The notes beneath the pieces were generated by a model. The model searched no databases. It saw nothing but the letters and a program-made list of their open reading frames with translations, and was not told the origin of the DNA. Shown here piece after piece: positions 6,906-9,952 of a stretch of 9,952 nt of DNA. The DNA comes from SYIM01 sp044359405. Its GTDB lineage: Bacteria > Pseudomonadota > Gammaproteobacteria > Burkholderiales > Burkholderiaceae_E. The first letter of the stretch is position 1, and the number at the start of each line of letters is the position of its first letter. The translations under genes were made by a program, and so were the position numbers. The stretch spans positions 1-9,952 of the forward strand of contig JBIKMC010000115.1 in assembly GCA_044359405.1 (NCBI GenBank). The letters run 5' to 3'.

Positions 6906-7301
6906 ATGCGGATGGAGAGGCGACGTCAGCTGAGGCTAAGAGCCCGACGTCGAGCGCAGTCGCTCGGGTGCGCCGAACCCGACGATTACGTGTTCCTTCC
7001 CTAAGAGCACGATCGTACCTACGCGTTGGCGGTCCTCGGCTTCTGGTTCAAGTGGGTCATGCGCGAAGCGAGGGTCATTCAGGTGGATCACCTGGGGCGT
7101 GAGAGGACGCTTTACAGCCTGCGACACACCGCAATCATGTTCCGCCTGTTGTACGGCGAAGGTATTGACATGCTCACGTTGGCGCGCAATGCCCGCACGT
7201 CGGTACAGATGATCGAGCGCTTTTACGCGTCGTCGCTGACGGGCGAGATGAACGTGGGACTACTTCAAAGTAGGCGCAAAGCCAAAGCGCGCAGGCAATA
7301 A
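6906..7301 (+). pseudogene. Tyrosine-recombinase (phage-type) integrase remnant, C-terminal part with in-frame stop
   Basis: One frame (codons at 6906, 6909 and so on) reads about 32 codons ending DDYVFLP, then TAA at 7002-7004, then continues EHDRTYALAVLGFWFKWVM and on to a TAA at 7299-7301. The downstream part carries family features of site-specific integrases: RTLYSLRHT (catalytic Arg of box II; the usual His is Tyr, as in related integrases), the helix FRLLYGEGIDMLTLARN, and MIERFYAS with the likely nucleophile Tyr. The reading on both sides of the TAA fits one continuous protein (PDDYVFLPE...-like), so the stop looks like a point nonsense mutation. The N-terminal SAM-like domain and the box I Arg are absent, and there is no space for them because argC begins about 60 nt to the left on the other strand. 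The left boundary is approximate. A TTG at 7026 could start a 91-aa remnant, but I see no SD. Confidence 0.75.
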
Positions 7302-7332
7302 AAAACCGCCAGCTGAAAAGAGGCGGTTTTTT
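7300..7332 (-). terminator. Bidirectional intrinsic terminator of rplM-rpsI
   Basis: AAAAAACCGCC (7300-7310) pairs with GGCGGTTTTTT (7322-7332) around an 11-nt loop. Read on the minus strand, it follows the rpsI stop by 52 nt and ends in a T-run, so it closes the L13-S9 operon and insulates argC. Read on the plus strand, it also has a T-run and directly follows the integrase remnant, whose TAA overlaps the first bases of the stem. Confidence 0.88.
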
Positions 7333-7384
7333 CCTTCTTGCGAACCCGCCCCCGGATGGGAGCGAGGTGCAGGAGACCAGCGCC

Positions 7385-7777
7385 TTAGCGCTTGGAGAAC
7401 TGCTTGCGACGACGCGCCTTGTGCAGGCCGACCTTTTTACGCTCGACCTCGCGGGCGTCACGGGTAACCAGACCTGCCGAGGACAACGCCGGCTTCAGTG
7501 ACGCATCAAAGTCGATCAGCGCGCGGGCAATGCCGTGGCGAACAGCACCGGCCTGGCCGGTTTCTCCACCACCGTGCACGTTAACTTTGATGTCAAAAAA
7601 GTTGATGTGCTGCGTAAGCTCAAGCGGCTGGCGCACCACCATGCGACCGGTTTCCCGCGCGAAGTACTCGTCAAGCGGCTTACCGTTGACAACGACCTGA
7701 CCGGAACCTTTTTTAAGGAACACACGGGCAACCGAGGTCTTGCGTCGGCCGGTGCCGTAATAGTAGTCACCAATCAT
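7385..7777 (-). CDS. rpsI: 30S ribosomal protein S9 (uS9)
   Basis: This 130-aa protein of the small-subunit head has the usual length. It starts MIGDYYYGTGRRKTSVARV, shows the family pattern GSGQVVVNGKPLDEYF and HGGGETGQAGAVRHGIARAL, and ends with the basic tail HKARRRKQFSKR that reaches toward P-site tRNA. The ATG at 7777 lies 2 nt after the rplM stop and has a GGAG about 8 nt upstream inside rplM, so the two are translationally coupled. It is the last gene of the operon, with a strong terminator 52 nt downstream. Confidence 0.98.
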   Translation of the reverse strand: MIGDYYYGTGRRKTSVARVFLKKGSGQVVVNGKPLDEYFARETGRMVVRQPLELTQHINFFDIKVNVHGGGETGQAGAVRHGIARALIDFDASLKPALSSAGLVTRDAREVERKKVGLHKARRRKQFSKR

Positions 7778-7779
7778 GC

Positions 7780-8208
7780 TCAGATCTCCAGTGCCTGGGG
7801 TTGCTGGGCCGCGTGCGGGTGCGTGCCTTCAGCGTAGACCTTCATTTTCTTGATCATGGCGTAACCCAGCGGACCTTTGGGAAGCATGCCTTTAACGGCC
7901 TTCTCAAGGGCGCGCCCGGGAAAGCGGCTTTGCATCTTGCCAAAGTTGGTCTCGCTGATGCCGCCAGGGTATCCGCTGTGGCGGAAGTACTTCTTGCCCT
8001 CAGCTTTGTTGCCAGTGACGCGGATTTGAGCGGCATTGACAACAACGATGTAATCACCGGTGTCGACGTGCGGGGTGTACTCGGGCTTGTGCTTACCGCG
8101 CAGGCGAAGCGCGATCTGCGAGGCTAAACGCCCCAGCACCTTGTCGGAGGCGTCGACCACATACCAGTCGCGACGCACTTCGTGCGATTTGGCGGAAAAG
8201 GTTTTCAT
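7780..8208 (-). CDS. rplM: 50S ribosomal protein L13 (uL13)
   Basis: This 142-aa large-subunit assembly protein has the same length as in E. coli. Diagnostic stretches are WYVVDASDKVLGRLAS near the N-terminus, LRGKHKPEYTPHVDTGDYIVVVNA in the middle, KKYFRHSGYPGG, and the LPKGPLGYAMIKKMKVYAG-like region near the C-terminus (here KVYAEGTHPHAAQQP). The start is the ATG at 8208 with a GAGA-type SD. First gene of the conserved rplM-rpsI operon, driven by the promoter at 8245-8274. E. coli L13 represses its own operon through the mRNA leader; the leader here is only about 30 nt and I cannot see a defined operator in it. Confidence 0.98.
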   Translation of the reverse strand: MKTFSAKSHEVRRDWYVVDASDKVLGRLASQIALRLRGKHKPEYTPHVDTGDYIVVVNAAQIRVTGNKAEGKKYFRHSGYPGGISETNFGKMQSRFPGRALEKAVKGMLPKGPLGYAMIKKMKVYAEGTHPHAAQQPQALEI

Positions 8209-8244
8209 AAAAGTCTCGGTTGCCGCGCAGACGGAAAGCCCTAA

Positions 8245-8274
8245 AGTCTATCCGATGAAGATCGGCCATGTCAA
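8245..8274 (-). promoter_or_regulatory. sigma70-type promoter of rplM-rpsI
   Basis: On the minus strand a perfect TTGACA (8269-8274) is followed after 18 nt by TAGACT (8245-8250, 4 of 6). The expected start near 8238 leaves a leader of about 30 nt. The spacer holds the inverted repeat CCGAT-GAAG-ATCGG (8252-8265), which could be a protein-binding site or chance. Confidence 0.75.
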
Positions 8275-8374
8275 AGAGCAGACCGCTCCAAGTGGCCCGG
8301 CGCTGATGCGTAAGTAAACGGAGTAGCAACATCGAACAACGCAAGCGCGCGAGAACATCGCCGGCGCACCAGAT

Positions 8375-8403
8375 AAAAAAAGCCCGGAACTAGGTTCCGG
8401 GCT
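8375..8403 (-). terminator. Strong intrinsic terminator of the candidate sRNA
   Basis: AGCCCGGAAC (8381-8390) and GTTCCGGGCT (8394-8403) form a perfect 10-bp stem with a 3-nt loop; on the minus strand it is followed by a run of T (8375-8381). There is no T-run on the plus strand, so it stops minus-strand transcription. No minus-strand protein gene lies directly upstream (osmC is on the plus strand), which itself implies an RNA gene. Confidence 0.88.
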
Positions 8404-8461
8404 GAATCCACCTAAGGAGGAGGGTGGAGGAGACACTTGCCGGCCGTCGATGACGACCAAT
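8375..8461 (-). ncRNA. Candidate small RNA (about 87 nt) with an anti-Shine-Dalgarno loop
   Basis: I do not recognise this as a named RNA; the call rests on structure. A promoter-like pair (8468-8496) predicts a start at A8461. Three nt in, a first hairpin forms: GGTCGTC pairs with GACGGCC (one G-U) around a 3-nt loop (8442-8458). A short linker rich in C and T follows. The second hairpin has stem TCCACC/GGTGGA (8423-8428 with 8407-8412) and the 10-nt loop CTCCTCCTTA (8413-8422), which is complementary to a consensus SD (AAGGAGGAG) and resembles the 3' end of 16S rRNA. Three nt later comes a 10-bp terminator stem and a run of T. No plausible ORF occupies it. By analogy with anti-SD sRNAs it could mask ribosome-binding sites of mRNAs. 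An alternative is a leader or attenuator upstream of rplM, but rplM has its own promoter downstream of this terminator. Confidence 0.6.
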
Positions 8462-8467
8462 GAACGA

Positions 8468-8496
8468 ACTGTACCGAAAGACTTTGTGCATTGCAA
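8468..8496 (-). promoter_or_regulatory. Candidate sRNA promoter
   Basis: On the minus strand TTGCAA (8491-8496, 4 of 6 to the -35 consensus) is followed after exactly 17 nt by TACAGT (8468-8473, 4 of 6 to the -10). The start would fall on A8461, just before the first hairpin. Confidence 0.5.
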
Positions 8497-8852
8497 GATC
8501 CACAGACGAGTGGTTTTGGTAAATTCGTGTGACTTTTGCAACAAACGAGACAAAACCTCACTCGGCCCATCCAAACCCTTGATCTAAAAGACCTAGTTCT
8601 TATGAGCGAGTATCCCGATGAGTCCGATTAACCATCGATGACCGGTGAGTTCAATTTAGGAATGCCGAGTCGAACGCTCGGGTTTGTGCATCGCACCAAG
8701 AAGGGCCTGGCCATGTTTGCTGATAGCCTGTCCATGGGCGGTTTTCTCTGGCCCCTATCGTAGAATCCGGCGTTTTGGCGAGACCGCCATCTGCGCGGCG
8801 CACTGTTCGCAGCATCGCAGGCCGCCATCTCATCGTTTGAAAAAGAGTTCCC
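8497..8852. other. Gene-free region between the sRNA promoter and osmC
   Basis: I see no convincing gene here on either strand; the open frames have no recognisable family features. Visible items are minor: a 5-bp hairpin CCGAG/CTCGG (8665-8681) without a proper T-run, the palindromes CATCGATG (8633-8640) and ACCGGT (8641-8646), and a 9-bp direct repeat CCGCCATCT at 8784-8792 and 8822-8830 in the osmC leader. The osmC promoter should lie in the right half. Confidence 0.5.
8761..8766 (+). promoter_or_regulatory. Candidate -10 box of the osmC-family gene
   Basis: TAGAAT (5 of 6) about 86 nt before the ATG at 8853. The region 16-18 nt upstream (8737-8744) is a poor -35, so this is tentative. 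No OxyR or OhrR operator was recognised. Confidence 0.35.
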
Positions 8853-9275
8853 ATGAAAACAACCGTACGATGGACAGGTCCCCAAGGCATGAGCTTCCTG
8901 GCAGAAACCGGGAGCGGGCATGCAGTCATGATGGACGGCGCCCCCGAGGGTGGCGGTCGCAACCTCGCTCCGCGCCCGATGGAAATGGTTCTGCTCGGTA
9001 CGGGAGGATGTACCGCCTACGATGTGGTCGTGATTCTGCGCAAGAGCGGCCAGGACGTTCGGGGGTGCGACGTGGAACTTGAGGCCGAACGGGCCGAGAG
9101 CGATCCCAAGGTGTTCACCCGAATCCACTTCCAGTTCAAGGTGACCGGACGGGGATTGAAGGCCAACATCGTCGAGCGAGCGATCAAACTGTCACACGAT
9201 AAATACTGCTCGGCCTCAGCCATGCTGGCCCATACGGCCAAGCTGTCAACGGGCTGGGAAATTATCGAAGACTGA
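8853..9275 (+). CDS. OsmC family protein (YhfA-like)
   Basis: At 140 aa this is a complete small OsmC/Ohr-fold protein, closest in length and pattern to the E. coli YhfA group. The two conserved cysteines of the family are present: Cys53 in LLGTGGCTAYDVV and Cys119 in DKYCSASAML, the pair that forms the redox centre in peroxide-reducing members. The motif PMEMVLLGTGGC and the VERAIKLSHDKYCS helix are characteristic. Cytoplasmic, probably dimeric. A role in organic peroxide or thiol stress can be inferred, but substrates of the YhfA branch are not established. The start ATG has a weak AGAG SD. Monocistronic, convergent with coq7; no clear intrinsic terminator follows. Confidence 0.9.
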   Translation: MKTTVRWTGPQGMSFLAETGSGHAVMMDGAPEGGGRNLAPRPMEMVLLGTGGCTAYDVVVILRKSGQDVRGCDVELEAERAESDPKVFTRIHFQFKVTGRGLKANIVERAIKLSHDKYCSASAMLAHTAKLSTGWEIIED

Positions 9276-9339
9276 GAGCGCAGCGGACCTGACGCCTGAA
9301 AACGGGCGGGTACCTCCCTAGCGTACAAGCGACAGACGG

Positions 9340-9375
9340 CGACCGGAGGAAGTACGACCGGAGGAACTGCGACCG
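9340..9375. repeat. Short 15-bp tandem repeat downstream of coq7
   Basis: Two copies of CGACCGGAGGAA plus three variable bases (9340-9354 and 9355-9369) are followed by a partial third copy CGACCG. The repeat lies in the 120-bp gap between the convergent osmC and coq7. The 15-bp period equals five codons. Confidence 0.7.
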
Positions 9376-9395
9376 CCACCCTGCACCAAACATCC

Positions 9396-9952
9396 TTAGA
9401 TGTGGTGGGCGACCCGGGTCATGACGCGGGCCGCTGCTTTCATCAGGTCTTTCGCCGGCGCCGGCAGTTCTGTCCCGCCTAGCGCTTTCGCCTCGCGGGC
9501 ATGCTGAATTTCATCCTGCTTCATCTGCTCGACCACGGCCCTGGAGGCCCGATCGGCTTCGGGTAGACGCCCCAAGTGCGACTGCAGGTGCTGTTCGACC
9601 TGACGCTCGGTTTCAGCCATAAAGCCAAGACTCCAGCGATCGCCGGAGCGGCCGGCTAGCAGACCCAACGTGAGCGAACCGGCATACCAGAGTGGATTCA
9701 GAAGCGATGGTCGGGCACCCAGCGCATCCAAACGGGAGCGCGTCCAGGCCAGATGGTCAGCCTCTTCTTCAGCCGCTTTGAGAAAGTGCTCGCGCAACAC
9801 CGGGTCACGAGTTGACGCCGCCTGCCCCTCATAAAGCGCCTGAGCGCAGACCTCGCCGACGTGATTGACCCGCATCAGCGCCCCAGATAGACGTCGCTCA
9901 GCATCGGTAAGCGCCGGCTGGTCCTCGGTGTGGCCCAACCCCAGCGCGGGAT
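9396..9952 (-). CDS. coq7: 2-nonaprenyl-3-methyl-6-methoxy-1,4-benzoquinol hydroxylase (DMQ hydroxylase), 5'-truncated by window edge
   Basis: Coq7 is a di-iron, membrane-associated monooxygenase that makes the penultimate ubiquinone intermediate by C6 hydroxylation. The frame stays open to the right edge (…PALGLGHTEDQPALTDAERR), and family members are typically 200-215 aa, so the true start is probably outside; a TTG at 9938 would give 180 aa but is not a good start. Numbered from that TTG, the iron ligands are all present: Glu29 (NHVGEVCAQALYEGQ), Glu59/His62 (ExxH in EEEADH), Glu111 (ETERQVEQH) and Glu143/His146 (DEIQH). Spacings of 30 and 52 residues match the eukaryotic enzyme. The C-terminus VMTRVAHHI followed by TAA is normal. 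Presence of Coq7 indicates aerobic ubiquinone synthesis. Confidence 0.94.
   Translation of the reverse strand, partial: PALGLGHTEDQPALTDAERRLSGALMRVNHVGEVCAQALYEGQAASTRDPVLREHFLKAAEEEADHLAWTRSRLDALGARPSLLNPLWYAGSLTLGLLAGRSGDRWSLGFMAETERQVEQHLQSHLGRLPEADRASRAVVEQMKQDEIQHAREAKALGGTELPAPAKDLMKAAARVMTRVAHHI

Noticed and set aside
8248..8574. Open frame on the minus strand covering the sRNA and the rplM promoter.
   Set aside because: The translation has no recognisable features and spans two promoters and a strong terminator; the nucleotide-level structure explains the region better.
8614..8632. Resemblance to a hammerhead ribozyme core (CGATGAGTCCG).
   Set aside because: The essential CTGATGA and GAAA core strands are not both present, and no three-stem fold forms around it.
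8665..8681. tRNA T-arm-like hairpin: 5-bp stem CCGAG/CTCGG with a 7-nt loop.
   Set aside because: The loop does not fit the T-loop consensus on either strand, and no acceptor, D or anticodon arms or CCA end surround it. It is also not a terminator, since only a short, interrupted T stretch follows.
8628..9128. Minus-strand open frame of 166 codons across the osmC start.
   Set aside because: It is largely the antisense shadow of osmC, whose plus-strand protein is a clear family member.
1..9952. CRISPR array, insertion sequence or plasmid/phage origin.
   Set aside because: No spaced direct repeats of the right size, no transposase or terminal inverted repeats, and no iteron clusters were seen; the only mobile-element trace is the integrase remnant.

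Overview
This window looks like a stretch of chromosomal backbone from a Gram-negative betaproteobacterium, most likely Burkholderiales and possibly Alcaligenaceae (Bordetella/Achromobacter-like). The evidence is a fairly GC-rich sequence, a Coq7 ubiquinone hydroxylase, an A-type Fe-S carrier ErpA, type 1 ArgC, and a gene content and order that I associate from memory with that group. No species can be fixed from the sequence alone.

Layout, left to right. Positions 1-2337 (minus strand) carry a compact operon tyrS - dtd - histidine phosphatase, the last gene running off the left edge. TyrRS charges tRNA-Tyr and Dtd clears D-aminoacyl-tRNAs, so the first two genes make functional sense together. 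Diverging from it (plus strand, 2646-5191) is a cell-wall pair: a membrane-anchored M23/LytM endopeptidase and anmK, the anhydro-MurNAc kinase of peptidoglycan recycling. This pair ends at an intrinsic terminator that abuts the 3' end of the convergent erpA. ErpA (Fe-S delivery) and argC (arginine biosynthesis) lie in line on the minus strand, each with a candidate promoter.

Between argC and the ribosomal operon lies the decayed 3' end of a tyrosine-recombinase integrase (plus strand, about 6906-7301). It has an in-frame stop and no room for its N-terminal part. It ends on a bidirectional terminator that also serves rplM-rpsI (L13-S9, minus strand, 7385-8208). The rplM promoter is clear: a perfect -35 box at 8269-8274.

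The most interesting element is just upstream of that promoter, on the minus strand at 8375-8461. It is an apparent small RNA gene of about 87 nt with its own sigma70-like promoter, a 5' hairpin, a second hairpin whose 10-nt loop is a CU-rich anti-Shine-Dalgarno sequence, and a strong intrinsic terminator. It resembles in design, though not demonstrably in descent, the anti-SD 'cuckoo' type sRNAs of alphaproteobacteria, and I do not recognise it as a named RNA.

To the right are an OsmC-family protein (plus strand, 8853-9275), a short 15-bp tandem repeat, and coq7 (minus strand), whose 5' end is cut by the window edge. The larger gene-free stretches are 2338-2645, 6843-7384 and 8209-8852; their contents are described in the entries.
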